From contig CAWHEG010000031.1 of NCBI GenBank assembly GCA_963828405.1, forward strand, positions 1,302,001-1,366,000: a stretch of DNA of 64,000 bases, written 5' to 3'. Source of the stretch: JANMJD01 sp963828405 (GTDB taxonomy: Bacteria; Actinomycetota; Acidimicrobiia; Acidimicrobiales; Ilumatobacteraceae). The position numbers were made by a program, and so were the translations under genes. The notes under the pieces are model-generated. The model was not told the DNA's origin and searched no databases. It saw only the letters and a list, made by a program, of their open reading frames with translations. Numbering within the stretch: the first letter of the stretch is position 1; each line of letters starts with the position of its first letter. This document shows positions 1 through 7,785 of the stretch, piece after piece.

Positions 1-1125
1 GTCGTCGTCCAACGCCGCCAGCGCCCGGTCACGGAACTCCACGGCGTACGCCGCGGTCGCCGCCCCCAGCCGTTCGAGCCGGTCCCAGTCGTACAGGTCG
101 GGTGACTTGCGGACCTCCCGCTCCAGTTCGCGGGCGAGCAGGTGGACCTCGATGATCTCGGCCGGGCTGGGGATGCGCTCGGCCTCCGTGAGCGGGACTG
201 GGTTGACGGCATGTCCGGTAGGCCGGCGCAGTTGCAGGGCGATGTCGCACATCAGCTGAGCGGCGACCGCAGCCGTGTTGCGCGCCCTCTGCCCGGCCCG
301 GTGGTCGACCGTGTTGCCGTAGATCATCGAACCGATCGAGTCCCGGCCGCGCAGGTCGTCGAGGGCGAAGTGGACGATCGCCCGATGCTCGGGGTTCTGG
401 ATGGTGTTCCCGAAGCAGTGGGCCAACCGTGCCCCGATGAGCTCCTCGACGACATACAGCTCCAACGCCGCCCAGCCGACGTACGACCCGAAGTGGGCGG
501 CCTGCGTGCCCGAGCCGTCCTCGAGGTTGGAGTGGGCGAGCGCACCGTGCTGGCGCAGCGCCCCGATGGCCGCCAGGGCGCGCACGGATTCCTCCGTGAC
601 GAGGATCTCGTCCGAACCCCCGAGCAGGTCGTACGCGGTGTACTGCCCGACGTTGCCGATGGTGGTGACCCCGGCCCCCAGGGCGCGCAGGGTGTTCTGG
701 AATCCGGCCGGGAAGCCGATCATGTGGTCGCCGAGGTGCGGTTGCACCGGTGCAGCCTCCCCGAGACGGTGCCACTCGTCGACACCGATGCGCGGGCCGG
801 TCTCCTTCACCGTCAGGTGCCGCTCGTGCTCGGGCACGCCCATCGCCCGGTCGAGAGCGAGCCCGAACCGGTCGACGGTGTGGCCCTCGGCGGCCAGCGC
901 GTCGTGGACCTCGGCGACGGCCGCCTCGGTGGCCGACCAGGTCGAGAGGCCGACGTGCATGTGGTACATCACGACGCCCTGGTCGCGCCGGCGTCGCTTG
1001 TACTCGACCTCCGAGCGGGCTCCGTGGGCCCGGAGGAAGGCGGTCGGTGGCGGTGGCCCCGGCGCCGCGGCACGGCCCTCGGCGATCAGTCGCCCGCCGG
1101 CGAGCATCGGTTGTGTGCTGTGCAC
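1..1125 (-). CDS. Cobalamin-dependent mutase-like TIM-barrel protein (methylaspartate mutase E-like), cut by window edge
   Basis: This reading frame runs without a stop from a GTG at 1125 to the left edge, at least 375 codons; the C-terminus lies outside. The start is supported by AGGAGG five bases upstream. Recognisable stretches are GFPAGFQNTLRALGAGVTTI, where B12 mutases have a repeated (beta/alpha) barrel strand, followed by GNVGQY, and later a block ending HCFGNTIQNPEH. The order of these blocks resembles the epsilon chain of glutamate (methylaspartate) mutase, whose barrel carries the radical rearrangement over the B12 cofactor. No B12-binding DxHxxG domain is seen in the visible part; it may be a separate gene beyond the edge. 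The gene starts 18 bases after the histidine kinase stop and is probably cotranscribed with it. The family assignment rests on remembered motif order and is uncertain; the coding call itself is firm. Confidence 0.6.
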   Translation of the reverse strand, partial: MHSTQPMLAGGRLIAEGRAAAPGPPPPTAFLRAHGARSEVEYKRRRRDQGVVMYHMHVGLSTWSATEAAVAEVHDALAAEGHTVDRFGLALDRAMGVPEHERHLTVKETGPRIGVDEWHRLGEAAPVQPHLGDHMIGFPAGFQNTLRALGAGVTTIGNVGQYTAYDLLGGSDEILVTEESVRALAAIGALRQHGALAHSNLEDGSGTQAAHFGSYVGWAALELYVVEELIGARLAHCFGNTIQNPEHRAIVHFALDDLRGRDSIGSMIYGNTVDHRAGQRARNTAAVAAQLMCDIALQLRRPTGHAVNPVPLTEAERIPSPAEIIEVHLLARELEREVRKSPDLYDWDRLERLGAATAAYAVEFRDRALAALDDD

Positions 1126-1143
1126 GTCGCCCTCCTGTGGCGA

Positions 1144-2586
1144 TCAGCCGGCCACTGCGACCGGCAGCGTCAATGTCACCGTGGTGCCTCCGGCGACGGT
1201 CGAGACGAGTCCGACGGTGCCCCCGTGCTCGGTGACGATACCGCGCACGATCGACAGGCCGAGCCCGGTGCCCCCGTTGGCCCGCCCCCGGGACTGGTCG
1301 GACCGATAGAAGCGTTCGAAGGCCTGTGTCGCGCTCGCCGGATCCATGCCCGGGCCGTCGTCGGCGATCGTGATCGTCACGTGAGCGGCGTCGTGGGCCA
1401 CGACCACGCGGATGGCGCTGTCGACCGGGGTGTGGGCCAACGAGTTGGCCGCCAGGTTGGCGAGCACCTGGCGGAGCCTCACCTCGTCACCCTCGACGAC
1501 GACGGGCTCGCCTGCGTCGACGTCGATCGGCCGCTCGGGCTGGACGGCACGGGCATCGGCGACCATGTCGCCCACCAGGCCGGTGATCTCGACGGGCGCG
1601 CGCTCGAGCGGTCGTTGCTGATCGAGTCGGGCGAGCAGCAGCAGATCCTCGATGATCAGCCCCATCCGGGTCGCCTCCTGCTCGGTGCGGCGCATGGCGT
1701 CGCCCAGGCGTTCGGGCGCATCCAGCGCCCCCAGCCGGTAGAGCTCGCCGTATCCGCGGATCGTCTGGACCGGGGTGCGCAGCTCGTGGGAGGCGTCGGC
1801 GGCGAATCGGCGCAGCCGTTCCTCGGTGCGCGCCCGCTCGTCGAAGGCCTCCTCGAGTCGGTGCAGCATGCTGTTCAGCGCCGTGCCCAGCTGTCCGGCC
1901 TCGGTGCCCGCCGGTCCCTCGGGCACCCGCTGGGACAACGACCCGGCGGCGATGTTCCCGGCCACGGCGGTCATCTGCCGGATCGGTCGCAGGCCGAGAC
2001 TGGTGAGCCACCAGGCGGCCAGGGCGAGCACACCGAGGGTGAGCCCGCCGAGCCCGACGGCGGTGCGCTGGATCGTGCTGATCGACCGGTCGACCGCATC
2101 GAGCGGGGCGCCGAGCACGTAGATCCGCCGCGAGGGCCGGTCCTCGCGGACGAGCACCCGGTAGCGGAGGGAGGTGTCACCGGTGGCGTCGACGTCGAAC
2201 GGGTGGGAGACATCTCCGCTGTCGAGGTGACTGCGGACGTTGTCGGCCGTGAGGGCCGGATCGGAGTACGTGGCGCCCGAGATGTCCGGGGTTGCCAGCC
2301 GGTCGATGCGGTCGCCGACGAGCTCGCCGACGTACAGCGAGTTGAAGCCACCGAAGCTCGATCGGTCGTCGGGGCCTGGCTGATCGCCGTCGGGACCCGC
2401 CGGCCCGCTCTCGTCGGGGCCGTGACCGGGACGGTCGAACCGCTCGAAGCGCTCCGCGGTGCGCAGCTGGCCGTCGACCTGGCGGATGAGCTGCGAGCGG
2501 ACCGTCCGCGCGGTGATCAGCGAAGCCCCGACGAGGGCGAGGGCGAGAACCACGAAGGTCAGCAGCAGACGGGCGCGCAGCGACAT
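1144..2586 (-). CDS. Two-component sensor histidine kinase (HAMP-HisKA-HATPase)
   Basis: 480-residue membrane sensor kinase. TM1 is about residues 8-27, an extracytoplasmic sensor region follows to about 176, and TM2 is 177-196. A HAMP linker covers about 197-249, the HisKA dimerisation helix contains ASHELRTP with phospho-accepting His267, and the C-terminal ATPase has an N box (NLAANSLAHTP), DDGPGM and GGTGLGLSIV. It should autophosphorylate and pass the phosphate to Asp54 of the regulator encoded just upstream. The ATG overlaps the regulator's stop as TGATG, so the two are translationally coupled. The sensor loop is Gly/Pro/Asp rich and gives no clue to the ligand. The divergent PepSY gene is a plausible target or sensory accessory. 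Confidence 0.95.
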   Translation of the reverse strand: MSLRARLLLTFVVLALALVGASLITARTVRSQLIRQVDGQLRTAERFERFDRPGHGPDESGPAGPDGDQPGPDDRSSFGGFNSLYVGELVGDRIDRLATPDISGATYSDPALTADNVRSHLDSGDVSHPFDVDATGDTSLRYRVLVREDRPSRRIYVLGAPLDAVDRSISTIQRTAVGLGGLTLGVLALAAWWLTSLGLRPIRQMTAVAGNIAAGSLSQRVPEGPAGTEAGQLGTALNSMLHRLEEAFDERARTEERLRRFAADASHELRTPVQTIRGYGELYRLGALDAPERLGDAMRRTEQEATRMGLIIEDLLLLARLDQQRPLERAPVEITGLVGDMVADARAVQPERPIDVDAGEPVVVEGDEVRLRQVLANLAANSLAHTPVDSAIRVVVAHDAAHVTITIADDGPGMDPASATQAFERFYRSDQSRGRANGGTGLGLSIVRGIVTEHGGTVGLVSTVAGGTTVTLTLPVAVAG

Positions 2587-3269
2587 CAGCCGGGAGCCCT
2601 CACCGAGTAGCCGAAGCCGCGGACGGTGCGGATCAGGCGTGGCTCGGTCGTGTCGAGCTTCTTGCGCAGGTAACCGATGTAGGTCTCGACCACCCCGCCG
2701 TCGCCACCGAAGTCGTACTGCCAGACGTGGGCGAGGATCTGGGCCTTGGACAGCACGCGCCCCTTGTTGACCATCAGAAAGTGCAGCAGGTGGTACTCGG
2801 TGGGGGAGAGGAGCACCTCGTCACCGGCCTTGGTGACCCGGTGGGCGTCATCGTCGATCACCAGATCACCGCAGGTCAGCAACGTCGACGCCGTCGGACC
2901 GCCGACTCGCCGGAGGACGGCGTTGACCCGGGCGACCAGTTCCTCGAGGCTGAACGGCTTGACGAGGTAGTCGTCACCGCCGATCGTCAGGCCGCGCACC
3001 TTGTCCTCGGTGGTATCGCGGGCGGTGAGGAACACGACGGGCGTGTGGATGCCGTCCTGGCGCAGCCGCCGGCAGATCTCGAAGCCGTCGAGATCGGGGA
3101 GCATCACGTCGAGCACGATCGCGTCGAGGCCCTCGCCCGTCGCCAGCGTCAGCGCGTCGCGCCCGTTCGCCGCGGTGACGACGTCGAAACCGGAATGGCG
3201 CAGTGCGGCCTCGAGCATCACCCGCAGGTTGTCCTCGTCATCGACGAGCAGCAGTCGTTGGCTGGTCAC
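2586..3269 (-). CDS. OmpR/PhoB-family response regulator
   Basis: 227 residues. The receiver domain (about 1-120) has the acidic pair DDED, phospho-acceptor Asp54 in IVLDVMLPDLDG, and Lys104 in YLVKPF. A winged-helix DNA-binding domain follows (about 130-225), ending VRGFGYSVRAPG as is usual for the OmpR/PhoB class. It is first in an operon with the histidine kinase (TGATG overlap) and probably with the B12-mutase-like gene after that. It is divergent from the PepSY gene at 3452, and the shared upstream region holds three TGAG direct repeats that could be its own binding site. Confidence 0.96.
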   Translation of the reverse strand: MTSQRLLLVDDEDNLRVMLEAALRHSGFDVVTAANGRDALTLATGEGLDAIVLDVMLPDLDGFEICRRLRQDGIHTPVVFLTARDTTEDKVRGLTIGGDDYLVKPFSLEELVARVNAVLRRVGGPTASTLLTCGDLVIDDDAHRVTKAGDEVLLSPTEYHLLHFLMVNKGRVLSKAQILAHVWQYDFGGDGGVVETYIGYLRKKLDTTEPRLIRTVRGFGYSVRAPG

Positions 3270-3292
3270 ATCCCGATTCTCCCAGCATTTCC

Positions 3293-3320
3293 TGAGAGTC
3301 AGCCGTGAGTCTGCGGTGAG
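3293..3320. promoter_or_regulatory. Possible response-regulator box: three TGAG direct repeats
   Basis: TGAG occurs at 3293, 3306 and 3317, spaced 13 and 11 bases, in the gap between the divergent response-regulator and PepSY genes. OmpR/PhoB-family regulators bind tandem direct repeats spaced about one helical turn, and many autoregulate together with a divergent PepSY gene. The repeats are visible; their function is inferred. Confidence 0.35.
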
Positions 3321-3451
3321 CTCGCCCGATCACAGCGGGGGCGGCGGCGACGGATTCTGGGCTACGTCCTGGCCAGGTCTCGGCCAACTGCCAGCTTCGA
3401 TTGCGACAGTGATCGTCACACAAACCCCCCAACACAGAACAGGACAACGAC

Positions 3452-4198
3452 ATGATCGGTAAACGAGCAAGGAACGGAATGATCAGCCTGGGTCTCGCCC
3501 TCGGCGCGGGCGGCCTGATCGGCTCCCTCGTCGGCGGTCCCAACGCCTCGTCGGCGGTCTCGGGCACGGAGACGGCGAGCGTCGCCGCCGCGGCCCAGAC
3601 GGCCGATACCGCACCGGCCGCCGACTCGGCGAGTGGCGCTGTCGCTGACCCGGCCGCCAACCCGGAGACCCCCCTGGAAGGGGACATGGCCGCAAAGGTG
3701 ACCGCGGCGGCCCAGGCGGCCGTGCCCGGCGGCACCGTCGATCGGGTCGAGACCGACAACGACGGTGTCTACGAGGCCCATGTCACGACCGCGGACGGCA
3801 ACGAGGTCATCGTCCAGGTCGGCGCCGACTTCCAGGTCACGGCGACGGTCGACCACCCGGCCGGTGGCCGCGGCGGCCGCGGTGGCGGGCATGCCGCCGA
3901 GACCCCGCTCGAGGGCGACATCGCCGCCGGCGTCACGGCGGCCGCGCAGGCCGCGGTGCCGGACGGCACCGTCGATCGGGTCGAGACCGACTCGGACGGT
4001 TCGCCGTACGAGGCCCACGTGACCAAGGCGGACGGCACACAGGTGGTGGTCAAGGTCGGCGAGGACTTCGTGGTCACGGCGACCGAGGACGCCCCGGCCG
4101 GCGGCCATCACGGTCCGGGCGGCCGCCACGGTGACCGGTCGGCCCGAGGCGCGGCCGATGCCGCCGATGACGCGGCCACGGCCACCACGACCGGCTGA
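3452..4198 (+). CDS. Exported protein with two PepSY-like repeats
   Basis: 248 residues. An N-terminal hydrophobic segment (about 10-30) looks like a signal anchor or signal peptide, followed by an Ala/Thr-rich linker. Two near-identical units of about 63 residues cover 72-134 and 150-213. Each starts ETPLEGD, continues TAAAQAAVP.GTVDRVETD, and contains YEAHVT and VGxDF, the pattern of small PepSY-like domains. The tail is Gly/His/Ala rich. PepSY proteins outside the membrane are thought to modulate peptidases or feed two-component sensors, and here the gene is divergent from such a system. The two units are also similar at the DNA level (about 3665-3853 and 3899-4090), so the duplication is probably recent. 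Confidence 0.8.
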   Translation: MIGKRARNGMISLGLALGAGGLIGSLVGGPNASSAVSGTETASVAAAAQTADTAPAADSASGAVADPAANPETPLEGDMAAKVTAAAQAAVPGGTVDRVETDNDGVYEAHVTTADGNEVIVQVGADFQVTATVDHPAGGRGGRGGGHAAETPLEGDIAAGVTAAAQAAVPDGTVDRVETDSDGSPYEAHVTKADGTQVVVKVGEDFVVTATEDAPAGGHHGPGGRHGDRSARGAADAADDAATATTTG

Positions 4199-4216
4199 CC
4201 ACGTCCCCCCACCGGA

Positions 4217-4246
4217 AACGGGCCCACCCCCTCGGGCGGGCCCGTT
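4217..4246 (+). terminator. GC-rich hairpin after the PepSY gene
   Basis: AACGGGCCC (4217-4225) can pair perfectly with GGGCCCGTT (4238-4246), giving a 9-bp stem 20 bases after the PepSY stop codon. There is no T run, as is common for terminators in high-GC actinobacteria. Confidence 0.6.
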
Positions 4247-4311
4247 GCCGCGGTACGGACCCGTGGACGGGACGGGTGTCGGTGGTCCGTCAACCTCATG
4301 ACCAGGGGCGC

Positions 4312-4317
4312 TACGGT
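4312..4317 (+). promoter_or_regulatory. Candidate -10 box for the RDD gene
   Basis: TACGGT fits the TANNNT -10 consensus and lies 35 bases before the GTG at 4353. A weak -35-like GTCAAC sits about 17 bases upstream. This is pattern matching only. Confidence 0.35.
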
Positions 4318-4352
4318 GCCGGGCGACACCGTGCCCCGAAGGAGCAACCATC

Positions 4353-4913
4353 GTGAACATGCCGCCCCCTCCGCCGCCGCCTCCTCCGCCACCACCGCCG
4401 TACAGCGGGGGCGGCTACGTGCCGTCGGGGCCAGCGGCCCCGAACGGCCAGCCGCTGGCCGAGAGCGGCATGCGCATCGTCGCCAGGCTGATCGACGGCG
4501 TCATCGGCGCCGTGTTCGGCCTGATCCTGGCGGCGATCATCATCGCCGGCGACGGCAGCGCCGGTTTCGGCGGGATCGGCGGTGACGCCAGCACCGGCAA
4601 GAAGTACGCGGTCACCATCGGCAGTCTGTTCTTCACCTTCTTCTACGAGGCTGTGCTCACCGCCGTGGCCGGCGGCACGCCGGGCAAGCTGATCCTCGGC
4701 ATGCGCGTCGTCAACGCCGCCGACGGCAGTCCCGTCGCCCTGCCCCAGTCGACCATCCGCTGGGCCGTGCCCGGAGCGTTCGGCCTGGTCCCCGTGCTCG
4801 GGGGATTGGCCAGCTTCGTCGTCTTCGTCGTGTCGCTGGTGTTCCTGTTCACCGACAAGATGCGCCAGACGGTCAGCGACAAGGCGGCCAAGACGCTGGT
4901 GGTCAAGAAGTAG
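4353..4913 (+). CDS. RDD-family integral membrane protein
   Basis: 186 residues. GTG start with GAAGGAG 8 bases upstream; ATG at 4359 is an alternative. The N-terminus is a run of 13 prolines followed by a Gly/Pro linker, a cytoplasmic tail often seen on actinobacterial RDD proteins. The RDD domain follows: RLIDGVIGAVFGLI with the Arg-Asp pair, a second hydrophobic segment at SLFFTFFYEAVLT, the signature GGTPGKLILGMRVV, and a last hydrophobic hairpin (about 145-170) before a basic tail. The transport or signalling role of RDD proteins is mostly unknown. Confidence 0.88.
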   Translation: MNMPPPPPPPPPPPPPYSGGGYVPSGPAAPNGQPLAESGMRIVARLIDGVIGAVFGLILAAIIIAGDGSAGFGGIGGDASTGKKYAVTIGSLFFTFFYEAVLTAVAGGTPGKLILGMRVVNAADGSPVALPQSTIRWAVPGAFGLVPVLGGLASFVVFVVSLVFLFTDKMRQTVSDKAAKTLVVKK

Positions 4914-4967
4914 CCCGAACGCCGCCCGTCGGTCCGCCCGGACCGGCGGGCCACCCGTACCCGGGCC

Positions 4968-5907
4968 TCAGACGGCGAGGAGGTCGCGGGCGCCCGTGTC
5001 GGACGAGGGGTGGCGCAGCTTCGACATCGCCCGCGCCTCGATCTGACGGATGCGTTCACGGGTCAGGTTGAAGTGCTCGCCCACCTCCTCGAGCGTGCGC
5101 GGTTCGCCCCGGTCGAGGCCGAAGCGCAGCTTGAGGATCTCCCGCTCGCGGTCGTCGAGCGGGGCGAGCAGGCGGTTGATCTCGTCGGGGAGCAACGCGG
5201 TGGCGGCCACCTCGAACGGCGATTCGGCCGAGCGGTCCTCGACGACGTCGCCGAGTTCGGCGTCGCCGTCTTCGCGCAGCGGCTCGGAGAGCGAGAGCGG
5301 CTCGGCGGCGAAACGCAGGGCCTCGGTCACCTTGTCCTCGGGCATCTCGACCTCGCGGGCCAGTTCGGACAAGCGTGGCCGGGCGGCCCATCTTCAGTTC
5401 CAGCCGGGCGCGGGCCTTCTGCAGCCGGGCGAGCGTGTCGCCGGCGTGGACCGGCAGGCGGATCGTTCGACCGGTGTTGGCGATGCCCCGGGTGATCGCC
5501 TGGCGGATCCACCACGTGGCGTAGGTGGAGAACTTGAAGCCCTTGCGCCAGTCGAACTTCTCGACGGCGTGCATCAGCCCGAGGTTGCCCTCCTGGATGA
5601 GGTCGAGCAGCGGTAGCCCGGAGGCCTGGTACTTCTTGGCGATCGATACCACGAGCCGTAGGTTCGACTGGACGAACGCCCGCTCGGCATCCTCGCCATC
5701 GCGGGCGACACGGCGGAAGTCACGCTTCTTGGCGGGCGTCAGTTCTTTGCCGCCCTTCTCCAACTCGGCAGCGGCCGTCTTGCCGGCTTCGATCGCCTTG
5801 GCCAGGCGGACCTCGTCATCCTTGGTCAGCAGGGTGTACTGCCCGATGTCAGTGAGGTACAGCCGGACCAGATCTTCCTCGTCTCGCTCCACGCGATCCT
5901 TGGCCAC
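4968..5907 (-). pseudogene. Primary-like sigma-70 factor (group 1/2) interrupted by one frameshift
   Basis: The frame starting at GTG 5907 (GGAG four bases upstream) encodes region 1.2 (DLVRLYLTDIGQY) and a canonical region 2 (VQSNLRLVVSIAKKY, LIQEGNLGLM, FSTYATWWIRQAITR) up to ELKMGRPATL. There the frame shifts at about 5370-5376. The adjacent frame carries on seamlessly with SELAREVEMPEDKV (region 3), then region 4 with LDDREREILKLRFG and LTRERIRQIEARAM, ending at 4968. Removing one base restores a 312-residue protein. Read literally, the first frame would lose regions 3 and 4 and could not bind the -35 element. A sequencing or assembly indel is the simplest explanation, since such a factor is usually important; a real inactivation of a secondary (SigB-like) sigma is possible. 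Confidence 0.85.
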
Positions 5908-5972
5908 TGATCTCCACCTCGCTGTGGGGGATGAGGGGTCGGGCATCCGCCCGGCCCGAAGGAACGCTGTCT

Positions 5973-5978
5973 ACGATA
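5973..5978 (-). promoter_or_regulatory. Candidate -10 box for the sigma gene
   Basis: On the minus strand TATCGT lies 65 bases upstream of the GTG at 5907 and fits the TANNNT -10 pattern. The plus strand at 5972-5977 also reads TACGAT, so the site could serve either direction. Confidence 0.3.
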
Positions 5979-6087
5979 CCGAGTGGGTCAAGCGTCACAA
6001 CGAGTTGGTTGTGACTTTGTGCGGGGCCTCGACCGGTCGGCGGTGCTGCCGACGGTGCTGCCGTCGGGTGGAGGAGGTTCACGGATC

Positions 6088-6402
6088 GTGACCGATGACG
6101 TCGAGCTGACCATCGTCACGTTGACCTTCGCCGCCCGCGACCCTGCCCGGCTGGTCGACGTGCTGTCGAAGTACGTCGTGCTGACCCGGATGCAACCGGG
6201 CTGCCGCAACGTCGACCTGTGCGCCTCGGCGACGTCGCCGGGCCGGTATCTGGTGATCCAGAAATGGGAGTCGCCGGGGGCGCAGCGTGCCCATTTCGAC
6301 TCCCCGGTGATGGTCGAGATGGCGGAATCGTGCCGTGGACTGCTCGCCGCGGCGCCGGACGTCGATCTGTGGGACGGGGCGAGTGCCCACGACCTGGCCT
6401 GA
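6088..6402 (+). CDS. Antibiotic biosynthesis monooxygenase (ABM)-domain protein
   Basis: 104 residues from GTG 6088, with GAGGAGG about 10 bases upstream. A single ferredoxin-like ABM domain is suggested by the N-terminal strand LTIVTLTFAARDP, the central RYLVIQKWESPGAQRAHFDS, and the final helix. The central WxSxxAxxxHxxS-like pattern is the usual ABM core. Members are small dimeric monooxygenases or quinol-related enzymes, and many have unknown substrates. It is divergent from the sigma gene and upstream of the BI-1 gene, with no obvious shared role. Confidence 0.75.
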   Translation: MTDDVELTIVTLTFAARDPARLVDVLSKYVVLTRMQPGCRNVDLCASATSPGRYLVIQKWESPGAQRAHFDSPVMVEMAESCRGLLAAAPDVDLWDGASAHDLA

Positions 6403-6409
6403 GAGTCGG

Positions 6410-6415
6410 TAGCGT
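6410..6415 (+). promoter_or_regulatory. Candidate -10 box for the BI-1/YccA gene
   Basis: TAGCGT matches TANNNT and lies 49 bases before the GTG at 6465. It is located just after the ABM stop codon. Weak evidence. Confidence 0.3.
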
Positions 6416-6464
6416 TCCCGCCGGCGGCCCGTCGGCCGTCCGAGCCATCACGACAGGAGTCATC

Positions 6465-7286
6465 GTGGCCAACCCGATCCTCACCGAGAAATCCCTCAAG
6501 CAGGCTGCGCAGCGCAGCACCCCGATCGAGGGCGCAACGGTGTGGAACCCACCGATCAGCGACGGCCCGGTCACCGCGTGGCCCGCGCCGTCGGTCGCCG
6601 CCGACGCCCGGTTCATGACCGTACGGGGCACGGCGAGCGCCACCGCAGTGCTGTTCGTGCTGCTCCTCGGCATGGCCTTCGTCGGCTGGAACGCCGTCGA
6701 CACAGCGAGCGAGACGGGGCCGAAGTTCCCCGGCCTGGCCATCGTCGGCGTCCTCGTCGGCTTCGCCTGCGTGATCGTCAGCTCTTTCCGGCCGAACCTC
6801 GCCCGGTTCCTCGCCCCCGTCTATGCGCTGGCCGAGGGCTTCGCACTCGGTGTCATCTCGCGGTTCTACGAGCTGCGCAACGGTGGCATCGTCGTTCAGG
6901 CCGCCGGGGCCACGCTCGCCGTCTTCGGCGTCATGCTGTTGCTCTACCGACTCGAGATCATCAAGGTCACCAACCGGTTCCGCCGCATCGTCATCGGCGC
7001 CACGGTCGGGATCATGGTGTTCTACGGCATCTCGATGCTGCTCAACCTGTTCGGCCACGCCCCGGCGTTCATCCACGACTCGTCGCCCTTCGGCATCCTG
7101 TTCAGCCTGTTCGTCGCCGGGTTGGCGGCCTTCAACCTGGCCGTCGACTTCGACATGATCGAGCGCGGGGCGAAGGCCAAGCTCCCGGTCCAGATGGAGT
7201 GGTTCTGCGCGCTCGGGCTGCTGGTGACGATCGTGTGGCTCTACCTCGAGATCCTGCGCCTGCTGTCCAAGCTGCGCGACCGCTGA
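6465..7286 (+). CDS. Bax inhibitor-1/YccA-like membrane protein
   Basis: 273 residues from GTG 6465, chosen because ACAGGAGT sits five bases upstream and the longer frame only extends into non-coding sequence. A soluble N-terminus of about 50 residues precedes seven hydrophobic segments. The segment VYALAEGFALGVISRFYE matches the conserved BI-1/YccA signature, and the last helices contain FNLAVDFDMIERGA with the acidic residues typical of the pH-gated calcium-leak pore. The C-terminus ends in a short basic tail. Its role in bacteria is poorly known. Confidence 0.88.
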   Translation: MANPILTEKSLKQAAQRSTPIEGATVWNPPISDGPVTAWPAPSVAADARFMTVRGTASATAVLFVLLLGMAFVGWNAVDTASETGPKFPGLAIVGVLVGFACVIVSSFRPNLARFLAPVYALAEGFALGVISRFYELRNGGIVVQAAGATLAVFGVMLLLYRLEIIKVTNRFRRIVIGATVGIMVFYGISMLLNLFGHAPAFIHDSSPFGILFSLFVAGLAAFNLAVDFDMIERGAKAKLPVQMEWFCALGLLVTIVWLYLEILRLLSKLRDR

Positions 7287-7410
7287 GCGTTCCGGCGAGA
7301 TCTCGCCGGGGCCGTGTCGAAGTTGCGGCCACCCGTTCGTCTAGCTGTCGGCTGTCGCACCGCCGCCAGCCGCCGAGGCCGGGCGGTGAGCCCGCCACAC
7401 ACGAAGGGAC

Positions 7411-7770
7411 GTGACGATGCAGTACATGCTGTTGATCTACGAGGATCCGACATTCCATGCCTCGGAGGAGGAGATGGGTGCGATCATGGGCGAGTACATG
7501 GCGTTCACACGGGAGATCGTCGCCAGTGGTGAGTTCGTCGGCGGTGACCCGCTGCAGCCGGTGACGACGGCGACGACCGTGCGGATCCGCAACGGGGTCA
7601 AGGCGATCACCGACGGGCCGTTCGCCGAGACCACCGAGGTGCTCGGCGGCTACTACCTGGTCGACGTGGCCGACCTCGATCGGGCATTGGAGCTCGCCGC
7701 CCGGATCCCCGCCTCGCGCAGCGGGTCGATCGAGGTGCGGGCGATCATGGAACTCCCGTCGATGGCCTGA
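7411..7770 (+). CDS. YCII/DGPF-domain protein
   Basis: 119 residues; GTG 7411 or ATG 7417 are both possible starts. A YCII-like ferredoxin fold is indicated by QYMLLIYEDP at the start and the DGPFAETTEVLGGYYL block that names the DGPF family. It stops 15 bases before an ECF sigma gene of the ECF42 type. DGPF proteins are the standard genomic partners of ECF42 sigma factors and are thought to be their targets or modulators; the exact function is unknown. Confidence 0.9.
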   Translation: MTMQYMLLIYEDPTFHASEEEMGAIMGEYMAFTREIVASGEFVGGDPLQPVTTATTVRIRNGVKAITDGPFAETTEVLGGYYLVDVADLDRALELAARIPASRSGSIEVRAIMELPSMA

Positions 7771-7785
7771 GCGCCGCTGCTCCCG

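Noticed and set aside
142..2610. An 822-residue open frame on the plus strand across the mutase-like and kinase genes
   Set aside because: It is antisense to clear kinase and mutase-like genes, has no domain, and is the usual long shadow frame of 70% GC DNA.
5365..5380. Programmed ribosomal frameshift in the sigma gene
   Set aside because: No slippery heptamer or strong downstream structure is apparent, and other sigma factors do not use one.
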